From: Mycoplasma sp. Ms02
GTDB taxonomy: Bacteria > Bacillota_I > Bacilli_A > Mycoplasmatales > Metamycoplasmataceae
DNA: 64,000 nucleotides
NCBI RefSeq assembly: GCF_019720735.1
Contig: NZ_CP081302.1
Coordinates: 434,001 to 498,000 of the forward strand
Direction: 5' to 3'
Part shown: positions 24,505-35,472 of the stretch, one piece after another
How positions within the stretch are numbered: position 1 is the first letter of the stretch
Layout: each line of letters begins with the position of its first letter
Translations under genes and position numbers: made by a program
Notes under the pieces: generated by a model
Told to the model about the DNA's origin: nothing
Database searches by the model: none
Seen by the model: only the letters and a program-made list of their open reading frames with translations

Positions 24505-27500
24505 TTAAGGCTTAGAAGTTACTATGTAATTAATTACAAGTTCTTTGTTTTCAAGATTTTCTATTTTTATTTTGTGTTTTTGATTTGAATTAATTGCTAA
24601 AACACGTTGAAAAATAGGAGCATTGAAATTTTGTGTTGGGTCAACCGTAGAAACGCTGTCGACAACTACTTGATCGTCGACGTAAATTCTGAAAGAAGAT
24701 CCGTTTCTTGATTTTTTACCTACTAAAGTAAATTCGTTTCCTTCAAGATCAAATTCTATGAAGTCGCCTTCCGTAGTTGTTCTTGAAGCGATATTATTAA
24801 CCACAGAATAAACTCTTTCATCATCATTGTTTAACAACTCTCATGAACCATAGTAATTAATTTTTTCGCTATTTGCAGGTATTAATTCTTGTGGCTTAAC
24901 TTTGTATCCTAGGTTTATTTCAGAAAGGGTAATTCCTGAACCAGAAGGGGTAAAGCTGTCCTTAGATCTTCGTTCCATTTCAACGTGAATTGCTTGTGTA
25001 TAAATGCTTTTGTTGAAAAAGATTCTTGCTTTTTCTGAGCTTGCAAAACTTGTGTTGATAAATCCTTCAAAAAGCACTTCGTTCGTACTTGCATCGGTAT
25101 TTGCTGTTGTTATTCTATATCAATTAGGCACAAAATCTGATGTTGCAGCACTGAACCTTGTAACTTCAAGATAATTAATGATTCTAGGTTTAGGCATTCT
25201 TAATCTAAATCCAGTTTTGTTTGATCTCTTTTGTTCATATTTAGTATAAAGATTTTGATCAAAAGCGTTTCTTATCGGGAAACTTCCTAAAGTGTCTGCT
25301 GCATAGGCATTATCAGCATCAACAAAATACACTTCATCACCTTTTTCACTTGGTGCATATCTCGAAATTTCATTTTGATTTAGCTCGTCTTCATCTCTAA
25401 ATCTTGGCTGATATTTGTACTCTTTATTATTTATTAGCTGATCAACGCTAACACCAGTTTTTGATTTATTCGCTGCATATCCAGGAGCTAAAGAATTTTC
25501 TTCAAGGTAATATTTCTGCTGGCTTACAGGTTCAGTAAATCAATATTGTGCTCTACCAGCTCCAAATTGATTAAATACTTCAATCTTGAAGTTATAAACT
25601 CTTCCTTTTTCAAATCGCATTTCAAAAGGTGATTTAATTTGGTTTTCTTGAGAACGTTCGTGTTTTTTAACTTGTCCATCAACCGTGATTCTGTATTCAT
25701 CATCAAAGTATCCTCAAAATTCAAGTGTTCCAGTGATCGGAGCTACGAACTTAGCTTCAACTACCATTAAGGTATTTGATAAATTAGGTTCATTTCTTTT
25801 GCTAAAGTAATTCAGCTGACCCGATTTTCAACCTTGAGAGATAGTTACCGAATTACGCTGATTTACAGGTAATGAAGATGCATTTAAAGCATCATTGATG
25901 TTATTGAGTGACCCTCTCATTTTTGGATAAAGAGTTAGTTTAGGTTGATTAACGACATTTCTGATTTTAATTTTGAATTTGTATTTAGGCACATATTTTG
26001 TAGGCTTTCCTGATCATGAACCAGGTATTATTTCCAGATCAAATTCATCAATCTCGTTTAGTGATTCTTTATTGGCTGTATACGTAATTTTCTTGCCGTT
26101 GACCCTTAGAGTGCCACCTAGTTTTGTTGTTCTTGGGACTGATCCTAAAGTTCATGTAAAGTTTGGGTTTGCAGAAGAAATCCCTTTTTCAAAATCAAAG
26201 GTATATGGTTCGAAAGCAGGAATTTCAAAAGCAGGCATAACATCACCAGTGTAATCAAAACTATTTGCTCTCGACTCATAAATGAACTGACCTGATGCGT
26301 AAAGATTACCGACAAAATCAACTGCAGGATAGTTATAGAAGCTATCATAAATAGAAGCATAAGCGTCTTTTTGAATTTCATTACGAAGTGGGAAGGCGTC
26401 TAATCATCTTCTGTTTCTTTGACGCGCTTCATTATCACCATTACTTCCAATTGTTCTCATTCCTTTTAGCGATAATGCTGCATAATGGAAGTTTAAACCA
26501 AACTTGTCAATCATAAATTTAGTTGTATAAATCGGGTTGGAAACCTGGTGCGCATGATGCCCTTGGCGACTTGATTGTTTAACCCATTCCATAAACTTAT
26601 CACGTCCCATTGCATATAAAAATGAAGCATACATTCTGTATCAATCTCCCTGTTTTGCAGTATCAGAAACCACAAAAGCATTTGATAAAGTTGCCCATCC
26701 AGCAGTCATATTTCCATCTCAATCATGAAGATTTCTATATCTCGTTCTATCATTTAAGTAAGTTAGATTCAATAAAGAAGGTATATTGGTTCAACCGTGA
26801 TTTCTAACATTAAAAGGATCTTGATGACTTTCAAAGTTATGGTTAATTTCATGGTAATTACCTCAACCACCAAAACCAAAGTCACTTAGTCCTTCAAAAT
26901 AAGATCTAGCTCACTCTACAGGTGCTCAAAGGTTAGCTCCACCACCTCAAGCAGCAGCATTTTTTCAAATACCTCTTGCATAATTTAGTGCAATTCTTGA
27001 TGTGCCAAAATCTGATCATTCTTGTGAAGTTTTGTAAAAACTATCTCATTTTTGCAGGTTTTCTTTTGGATACTTAAATTTATCAATTGTAAGTCCAGCA
27101 ATTGAATGTGTTTGTTTCTCAGGATCAAATGGAACAAGAATTGATGAATAGTTTGTTTGAATTGCGACCATAGGAGCTGCAATTTCACGACTTTGGACCT
27201 TTCTAATTTGTTCATTTCAATCTTGCTCTGTAGTAACGCCATGTTGATAGAATAACATTTCTACGGCGTTGGAAACTGTTGCCTCAAAATTAACGTTGTA
27301 TCCCATGTTATCAATTAATTGGTTATTTAATAACAATGTAATTGGCCCACCAAATGGCGATCCAATTTTAAGAGTATTGTTTTGAATGTCTGAAAACTTA
27401 AACGCAAAAGTAGTCTTCATAAACGGATATCTAGTGTTAATTCTTCCTGTATCGTTGTAAGGATAACTATCTCAATAGTTTTGATTTAGAATTAATTGAA

Positions 27501-30500
27501 ATGGTAACGCTACATTAGGTGTGTTTCTGTACTTGTTTGTCAAGAACTTCATAAAATCAGCAGAAAAAGTAATATTAGCAACTTCACCAGCAGGAATATA
27601 AAGCCCGAAGCTTGTATAACCAGCCATCGCTCCTGATACAACAACATTCTTAGTTACAGACTTTGTTGAATCCTGGACGTCATTGATGTATGCATTTTTA
27701 GTATAAGGGTGTTTTTTAAGTCTATTATTTTGAATTTCTTGACTAATTCAATTCGCGTCATTGTACTTTTTGCCTTTATCTTTAGGATTTGTACGACTTT
27801 GCGTTCCAGGAACTCTTTCTTCTAAAAGCATATCTGAAATGTTAACTCTTCTCATTTGCCCATCAACAGGAACAGTTAAAAAGCTGTATTCATGATTTGA
27901 AGTCGGACCTGAGTAGTCGTAATTATAACCAGGATATTTAAAGTTATATTGCTTGTATCTAGTTTCTAAGTCTGTTTGATAGAACTCACTTTGAGGCGTT
28001 CTAGTTTGAGAAGATATGGTTTTTGATTGAGAAGTTGTAATACTTATTTTGTTCGTTAGTTTTTCTTTAAAACTTGGTACTTCGTTTAAATATGTTTTGT
28101 TTTCAATTTCAACAGAATTAGTTTTAAACTGTGTTCCATCTGCTGATTCTACAATTGCGTAGTAAATACCTTTTACTGTAGTTGCATAACTAAGATTTGA
28201 CGAAGTATTTACTAACACATCTCCTTTGTATCACTTAACTTTTGAAACAGAACTTAAACCTTCAATCATTAAACCTCTACTTGAGGCGCTCAATGTCGCA
28301 CTTCTTAAAGGATTTAAAATCCTTACTGTTAAATTATTTATCGTTCTGTTTTGCGCACCTGAACTAATTCGAACGCTAAAGTTTGTATCGCTCGAAATTG
28401 AGTTTTTAGTTACATTAAGTTGTTTTGAAGATTGATTTGAAATTCTAACACCTTCTTTGTATCAAATTATGTTTACAGGTTCTAGATCTCTGCTTACATT
28501 ATTTAAGGAAATAACTACATTGTAAGTATCATCAACAAAATAACCATTATTTGAAAGCGTCGCAGTTATTTGATTTAACTTATCTTCAGTACTTCTGCTA
28601 CCTTCTTTGAAGTTTTTGTATCTTTGAACTCTTAACGGCGACTCTTCATTATTGTATTTTCTAATTAATTTGAAATAGACGGATACTTCAGATCCGTTTC
28701 TGTCGATTCTATCTATATTTAAGTCAAATTCGTTTTTATCATAAGATTCAAAGTCAAGTGAATCATTATTTACTTCGTTTGCAAAAGTTTGTTCTTCATC
28801 AACTTTTAGAATTACTCTTACATTTGAAAGAGCTGTTCTGATATTTTCTCTAACTTTAAACCCTGGAATTACCAGAGTTTTCAATCTTGAAGTTATATTA
28901 TCTTCATTATCTCTGATTGAATATGAAACGCTGATTGAATCGGACTGAGGTGTAAATGATAGAGCTTCTAATGAATAAATTGAATCCATTTCAGAAATAG
29001 ATAACATATCTTTTTGTACTTGATCAGGATATATTTCAGATTTATTACCATTAAACGAAATTGACGAATCTTCAAGAACATCATCAATATTTCTTTTTAT
29101 CTTAAATCCTGTAATTGATGCAATTTTAAGGTTTGATACACTTTGTGAAACAAGATCTTTTAACTTGAATTGTACAGAGATTGACCCTGGCTGATTTGTA
29201 ATTGAAATATCTTGAATCTGATATTCATATCTTTCATAACCTGAAAATCTTAATTCTGAAGAAATAACATTTTTAGAGTAATTTAAACTTTTATCTTTTG
29301 TATATTCAACTACAACTGAGTTTATAACATCATTAACATCAGGTCTAACTACTCTTTCTTTGAAAGGTCCGAAGTTAGATGTTTTAAGACTTGATACTTC
29401 GCTTGTTTCTTTATCTTTAATAGAAAACGAAACAGTAACAGTTCTGTCATTTATAATCAAATTTTTGTTTACAATTTCATATTTATCACTATCATATCCT
29501 GTTATGTTGAAATCGGTCTCAATTACTTCGTCAGCATAATTTTCTGAAACATTTTTAATATATTGAACTCTTGTTTGCTCTAATATTTGCGAAATAGGCT
29601 GTTTTACAGGCTTTTTCTTAAATCCAGTAATATCCACGGTTCTAAAGCTCGATAAAGTATTTAATCTTTTGTTAAAAAATCTAAAACTTACTGATAAAAC
29701 AGAATCTATAGCCTCTAATGAGACATCTCTAACTTCATAAAGATCTGTGTTGTAGGCAGAAAAACTAATTTGAGATTTACTTGCATTTTCAGAATATATA
29801 TTTTCTTTTTCACCCGTGAACGAAACTTCAACATTTAATATGTCTTTATTAGAGTCATCAGGTATTTTGAAACCTTCAAATACTACAGATCTCTCTTCAG
29901 AAACTTCATCAGAGTTTAGTTTTCTCACTTTAAAAGAAACGGACACATTATCATCTTGTTTATTCAGCCTTGTAATTTCTAAAAGATACTTTTCTTCATC
30001 TAAGTTTGAAAAAATGACATTTTCTTGATCCACATCTCTTGAGTAAGTTTCAGATATTAATACGTTTAGATCTATTAATGTCTCATTTAATACTTCTGAT
30101 AAGTTTTTTTCGACTACTAGTTCTTTAAATCCTATTAATGTTTCTTGCCTAATGCTTGAAACATTATCCGAATTTTTTTCTTTTAATTTAAAAGAAACCA
30201 AAACTTCAGTAGAAGAAGGTAATAAATCAGTGATTTCTACTTCAAATTGATTCTTGTCAAAACCTGAAAAAATTACACTTTTTGAATCAACATCATGAGC
30301 AAACACATCAGCTTTGGTTCCGTCAAACGATACTTGTACTGAAGGTAAAATAGAATTTAAGTTCACTTTTTTCTCTTCAACTTCTTTTTCTTCGATAATT
30401 TCTACTGGCTCATTCGATTCTTTGGCATCTACTTTAAATCCATTGATCTCGATAGTTTTGCTTTCTGGAAGTTGAACTTCTCTGCTGTATCCACTTGATA

Positions 30501-31377
30501 TTAAACTAAATGTTACAGATAAACAATTTTCAAGACTTGAAATGGATACATTATTAACTAAAGCTTTTTTAGATAAGTTTTGGAACATAATTTGAGAATC
30601 CAAAACATCTCTTGCGTAAGTTTGATTCTTATCTACATCTGTTTGAACAGAAATCTGACTTAAATCGCTTCTTAATTTATTTAAAATCATTGACTCTGTA
30701 AGCAAATCAGAAACTTCAAAAAACTGTGTTTCTGATTTGACTGTAATGTCATCTTTTTGCGACAATCTATAGGCTAAGACGGCTTTTCCTTCTTCAGAGT
30801 TTTTAGAAAGGGACTGAATTTCCAAGTCGTATAGGTCTGTATTATAACCACTCACTTCAAAGTTATCAAGATTTACATCTTCTAGCAATAGGAAATCTTT
30901 ATCTCCTAAAAAACTTGCACTAAGTTTTTTCGCATCTTCATTTATATCGTGAACTTCAGATTCTCTTTTCTCTCTGATTAAGAACCCCTCAATCTTTCTT
31001 TTTACGTTTTTAGCAACAACTTCTTTGGTTTCTTTTGAAATAACATCGAAAGTTACAACAACATTACTTGGATTATCATTGTTTGTCTCAATTGTTAAAC
31101 CTGCTATTCTATATTCTTCAAGGTTAATATTAAAAAAACTTAAAAGACCAAGATCAATATTTCTGACCTCAGTTAGTTCTTTTTGTGGGTAGTCTAAATT
31201 TATACTTTCTACATCAAAGGTTTTTTCATCTTTTTTATCTTCTGTTTCTTGTTCTTTAGTTGATTCTTTGTTTTCAATTTCTTTACTTTTATTTAATAGA
31301 AAAAAAGCAGCAGCTGAGCCACCAATTCCAAGCAGTGCAGCAGTTGCACCTAGTATGACGATTGCTTTCTTTTTCAT
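24505..31377 (-). CDS. Giant anchored M60/enhancin-like metallopeptidase (2290 aa)
   Basis: Domains in order: basic N-terminus and membrane anchor (about residues 4-27, no lipobox); about nine repeats of roughly 95-100 residues up to about 935, each ending in a G/N-F-K-type motif and alternating charged and beta-rich stretches, resembling the Lipoprotein_17 (PF04200) repeats of mycoplasmas; two Ig-like stretches with WYK motifs (about 940-1110); an M60-type module (about 1230-1640) with a GLYIPAGE-like start and HEINH at 1509-1513; a PA14-like domain (about 1860-1955, with FWGYFDDEYRITVDG); a discoidin/CBM32-like domain (about 2010-2170); and a final beta-sandwich (about 2180-2290). M60 enzymes bind zinc through HExxH plus a distal Glu and cleave glycoproteins such as mucins. 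No Glu is present 8-28 residues after HEINH; His1527 is one possible replacement. The ATG abuts the acpP stop codon. Probably an ectoenzyme or binder of host glycoproteins. Confidence 0.85.
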
Positions 31378-31596
31378 TTAAACCAATCTATTTAAAGTTT
31401 CAACTAAATCTTGTACTGATTTTATTTTCATCAGTTCTTCATCAGGAACTGTGATTCCTAATTCATCTTCTGCTTCCATAACTAGTTCAGCTAGGTCTAA
31501 ACTATCTATATTTAAGGAGTCAAACGTATCATGCAGTGATACTTCTTTTCTTGCCACCTTTGAAATTCTGTCTAAAATTTTTTGCTCTAAATTCAT
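31378..31596 (-). CDS. acpP: Acyl carrier protein
   Basis: 72 aa, helical and acidic, with the 4'-phosphopantetheine attachment motif DSLDL (Ser32) followed by the conserved AELVMEAEDELGI helix and a C-terminal VQDLVETL helix. It carries acyl chains in lipid metabolism. Most mycoplasmas lack a full fatty-acid synthesis pathway but keep ACP. The stop codon TAA is immediately followed by the ATG of the giant M60 gene (TAAATG), so the two are translationally coupled. A TATAAT lies 6 nt before the ATG and no Shine-Dalgarno is present. Confidence 0.93.
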   Translation of the reverse strand: MNLEQKILDRISKVARKEVSLHDTFDSLNIDSLDLAELVMEAEDELGITVPDEELMKIKSVQDLVETLNRLV

Positions 31597-31602
31597 GTTT
31601 TT

Positions 31603-31608
31603 ATTATA
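31603..31608 (-). promoter_or_regulatory. -10 box of acpP, 6 nt before ATG
   Basis: TATAAT on the minus strand, with a 6-nt gap to the acpP ATG and no Shine-Dalgarno. Predicts a leaderless acpP-M60 mRNA. The divergent lipoprotein promoter lies 55 nt away. Confidence 0.5.
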
Positions 31609-31662
31609 CAGAAGAAAGGGTGGCTTTTTCTAGTTATTAAAACTCTTAATTTGACTAAGTTA

Positions 31663-31668
31663 TATAAT
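31663..31668 (+). promoter_or_regulatory. -10 box of transglutaminase-like lipoprotein
   Basis: TATAAT ending 10 nt before the ATG at 31679, no Shine-Dalgarno. A TTGACT at 31651-31656 is too close to be its -35. Confidence 0.45.
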
Positions 31669-31678
31669 ATAAAATAAT

Positions 31679-33883
31679 ATGAAGAAAAACAAATTAATTA
31701 AAACCATGAATATGTTGCTAATTCCAGCAGCGATTTCGCCTATGGCTTTTGTCGTAGCCTGCTCGAGCGAAAAAAACACAAGTGCAGAAAATAATAATGA
31801 GGTTCCTCTAACAATTGATGTGACTACTACTACTGAACCAGAAACTAACGATATTCCAAAAATCACTGAATCACACGAAGAACTGCAAAAATGAAGAGAC
31901 AATGTTCAGGAATTAGTAAATAAACTGAATAAACTCGCAACTTATGTAGAAGACGTTCAGCGTGAACACAATACACCAGAAGTTATAGAATTAAGAGAAA
32001 AAATTGTAAACAATGTAAGACCATTACAATCTTCCTTACAAGAAGAAGGTACTACAGCGGAAATTCTTAAAGGAAGCTACAATTATTTTTCTGAAAAACT
32101 TCCACAATTAGAAAAAGAAGTAGAAATATTAAAGCAAAAATTTAACACAGATCCAAACACAGTTCAATCAAATAACGAAGTGGTTACGAGCGATCATGAA
32201 TCGAATAATGTTGAAAATAATCAGAATGAGCAACCTACAGAAAACAACCAACTAGAAAATCTAGAAAATAACAATCATGAATCACAAGAAAACTCAGAAT
32301 CGACAAATTCAGGAGAAAACGATACTCAAGAGACAGACGTTCAATCTGATTCAAATAATTTTAACAGTGATACAACCCCTGTATCAGAGACTGAACAACC
32401 ACAACCAGAAGAATCGAAAGCAAAAACAACAGAAGAGAAGAAAACTCAGTTCAATGCAACAGTCCCTGATATTAAAAATAAATTGGAGCAACAAAGCCTT
32501 ACTAACTTTGGTCATTTTCCCATTATAGTGGGCTTTCATCAAAGAAAAGATGTAATTGATAATATCATAAGACAAGTGGAAGGTCAGTATTCTGAGTCAA
32601 ATTACGAGAAAATGTTAGAAATTAAGAGATTATACGACGATCTTCAGGAATACCTAAAAACGGAGCTAGGTAAGTTGAGACCTAACTTTACTCATTGATT
32701 AACTCAAGATGAAGTTATTGAACTATGAAAAGAAAGTTTGAAAAGAATTACATTCGAATCAGACCCACAACACTCTGAGTGAATTAAATACGGCGCTGAA
32801 CACGGTTTAACGAATGATGTAGCTTACGATGCAATGCTTAAATTTTTAGAAAAAGATTTAAAAAATTATCCTTACTTTTCTATATCTAGTTTAGGTACGC
32901 CTAGATTTGACCTAGGAACTGATTTTATATCTCAATCGGCTTTTATGCGTAATATTTTAGACGACAAAGGAAGCAAACAAAAAACACTTCACACAAAAAT
33001 TGCAATGGAACTTGTAAAAGATTCAAAAATGTCTGTTCATGAAAAAGTTTATGTATTAATGAAATATGTCGCTGAAAACATGAACTACGTTGATAATGAA
33101 CCAAACCTTCAAAAAACTTATGTAGATTTTGAGGGTGTATGTAAAGAGTATGTAGACGTTCTTTCGTGATTACTTTCATCAGCAGGAATCAAGTACAGAA
33201 TTGCAACAGGTGATGCTCATATTTTCATGGCGTATCAAGATGAAACAGGAAAATGAACATACACAGATCCAACTTTCGTTGATACAGCAGGTTCCACAAC
33301 AGGTGAAAATGCCAAGAAAATAGTAATAGGTCAACCTGGAGATAACGATCTTGATAATGCAGCTCAATATCATACATTCAGATACACACCAAGCGTTAGC
33401 GAGGTTAACCAAGCTATGTTTAACCTTAACCCAAGTGCAAACGCTAAAATAGATAACATTAATACAAAAGAGTCTCTGAAAGATACAATTGTCGGAAAGA
33501 TTCAAAGTCTTTATGGATACGATTCAACAAGATTGACTAATTTATCTGCTTTACAGTACTATAACCGTAAATTTTATTTCATTGAAAAAGAAGGTGAAAT
33601 TTACAAGTTAAAAACACTTGACGCAGTAAACAAAGGAGCCGAGGCTGATGTAATGACTTTAGAAGGTGCTACAGCATTGCTTCTTAACCAACACGGAAAA
33701 AAACTTTACTATGTAAAAGGTGACAAACTTTGAAGCATTGATTTAGCTAACGCAAATGCTCAAAAGGAAGAACTGACAAATTCAAATGGAAACATTACAA
33801 GCACATACTTAATGCGTTTCTCAGAAACACCTTATGTAATCTTTAATAATGAACAAAACACAAAGGCAAATTTACCTAAATAA
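31679..33883 (+). CDS. Lipoprotein with transglutaminase-like domain (734 aa)
   Basis: A signal peptide ends in a VVAC lipobox (Cys28), so it is a membrane-anchored surface lipoprotein. Residues about 70-160 are helical; about 160-260 are a low-complexity spacer rich in Asn, Glu, Gln, Ser and Thr. The catalytic part has the transglutaminase-fold signature: GVCKEYVD (Cys488), GDAHIFMAY (His514) and YTDPTF (Asp530), in the order and spacing expected for the Cys-His-Asp triad of that superfamily, which includes cysteine proteases and amide-transfer enzymes. The last about 160 residues contain short beta repeats (for example KLYYVKGDKLWSIDL) like propeller blades. UGA is Trp throughout. Substrate unknown; host or own surface proteins are plausible. 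A related protein lies at 51547-54801. Confidence 0.85.
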
Positions 33884-33891
33884 GTAAACAA

Positions 33892-33920
33892 AAACAAGGC
33901 AGACTGCCTTGTTTTTTTAG
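33892..33920. terminator. Bidirectional terminator
   Basis: Stem ACAAGGCA/TGCCTTGT (33894-33901 with 33905-33912) with A5 on the left and T7 on the right, between the convergent lipoprotein and ksgA genes. Confidence 0.85.
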
Positions 33921-34681
33921 TCTAAAGCTTCTTTAAGCTTAATAACTTCTTCTAAAGATAGTTGCTGAATTCTAATGTTATCTGATAAGTTTAATTCTTT
34001 ATATGCTTTTTCTATTGTTTGATTACTATACTTAGTTTTAAGTGAGAAACTCAGTTTTTTTCTTCTAGCTAGAAAGCATAACTTAAAAAATTCGAACATT
34101 TCATCTTTTTTGTCAAAATCTTTATTAAAAGTTAAAGAAATGATTGCTGAATCTACCTTTGGGGCAGGGCTAAAAGAACCTGATTTAACAATAAATTCTA
34201 GTTTGGGTGTTGAAATATAATTAGTGCTTAAAGTTAATTTTGAATAATCTGGAGAGTTCTTAGAAGCGACTAATCTTTGAGCTACTTCCTTTTGAACCAT
34301 TAAAACTGCTCTATCGATTTTATTTGCGTTTTCAAAAAGTTTAAAAAGAATATCGGTGGTTATGTAATAAGGAATGTTGGCAATTACGCTTGAAAATTGC
34401 ATGTTGCTTAAATCAACCTCAAGAAAATCCTTGTGAATTAGATGGAAATTATCTGACTTAATTTCATTAGTCAAAATTTCCACCATATCACCATCTATTT
34501 CATAACAAGTAAGACTTTTGGCTTCTTTTACCATTTCCTTTGTTAGAGCGCCACGACCTGGTCCAATCTCGATAATATTTTTATCTTTAACATCTGCAAG
34601 AGCAATGATCTTGTTAATAATGTTTTTGTCGGTCAAGAAATTTTGTCCATATTTCTTTTTAGCGTATACTTGGTTTTTCAT
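33917..34681 (-). CDS. rsmA: 16S rRNA dimethyladenosine transferase KsgA/RsmA
   Basis: 254 aa SAM-dependent methyltransferase that dimethylates two adjacent adenines near the 3' end of 16S rRNA. Visible motifs: KKKYGQNFLTD at the N-terminus, the SAM-binding IEIGPGRGALT, the acidic YEID loop, and the catalytic NIPYYIT motif. It is last in the rsmE-mnmE-tatD-ksgA run; its ATG overlaps the tatD stop codon by one base (TAATG). No RNase M5 gene lies between tatD and ksgA. Confidence 0.97.
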   Translation of the reverse strand: MKNQVYAKKKYGQNFLTDKNIINKIIALADVKDKNIIEIGPGRGALTKEMVKEAKSLTCYEIDGDMVEILTNEIKSDNFHLIHKDFLEVDLSNMQFSSVIANIPYYITTDILFKLFENANKIDRAVLMVQKEVAQRLVASKNSPDYSKLTLSTNYISTPKLEFIVKSGSFSPAPKVDSAIISLTFNKDFDKKDEMFEFFKLCFLARRKKLSFSLKTKYSNQTIEKAYKELNLSDNIRIQQLSLEEVIKLKEALD

Positions 34682-35472
34682 TATTTAATACCTAAAAATT
34701 CTTTGGCATTTTTGTTAACTCTAGCCACAAATTTTTCCATTCCTAAATCTAAAACACCTGCAGCATAGTAAGTTGTGTAAACAATAGTGTTAGGTTCATT
34801 CTTTTCACCTGTATACGGATGAGGTCTTAAGTAAGGGGCGTCAGTTTCGCATAAGATTCTGTTTAATGGAACAATTTTAATAACATCTCTTGCTTGCTGG
34901 TTTGATGAAAAAGTGATTGTTCCACTAAAACTAATGTAGCAATCAAGTTCAATAAACTTTTTAGCTCATTCCACAGTTCCTGCATATGTATGAAGCATTG
35001 CTTTTACTTTATATTTCTTTAAAGTTTCATATGCATCTGCGTATGCGAGATCTGAATCTTCTTTATCCCTTATATGAATAACTACGGGAAGATTTCTTTC
35101 TTGAGCTATTTTTAATTGTTCTTCGAAGTTAATTAATTGCATTTCTCTGGAAGGCCCATCTTCGTAGTAGTAATCTAACCCGATTTCACCTATGGCTAAG
35201 ACGTTTTCGTCGATTAAATCTAAAATTAACTTGTAATCATCCTTTGAAGTAATTGTTTCAGGATGAATTCCGATTGCAGGTTTTATTTTGTCAGGATATT
35301 TTTTAGCAAGCTCTAAAACACCCTTGTTTTCTTCTTTATGTCCACCATTTAAAATCGTAAATTCGACTCTGTTAAAGTCAAACTGCTCTAAAATCATATC
35401 AATGTGTTGCTCAAGGTAATATTTTGAAGTTACGTGTGAATGAGCATCTATAAAAAGTGTTTTTTTAGCCAT
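34681..35472 (-). CDS. tatD: TatD family metal-dependent hydrolase
   Basis: 263 aa TIM-barrel hydrolase, usually a 3'-5' DNase. Metal-binding motifs: DAHSH near the start, the Glu of GEIGLDYYY, HIRD, HTYAGT and CETDAPYL. UGA Trp codons occur once (before AKKFIEL). The start ATG overlaps the mnmE stop (TAATG) and the stop overlaps the ksgA start the same way, so the three genes are translationally coupled. Confidence 0.95.

Noticed and set aside
24505-31377. MIB-MIP immunoglobulin-cleaving pair in the surface region
   Set aside because: I see neither a DUF31-type serine protease nor an MIB-like partner; the protease motif is HEINH, a zinc type.
31651-31656. TTGACT as -35 of the 31679 lipoprotein
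   Set aside because: Only 6 nt separate it from the TATAAT at 31663; a -35 needs about 17 nt.
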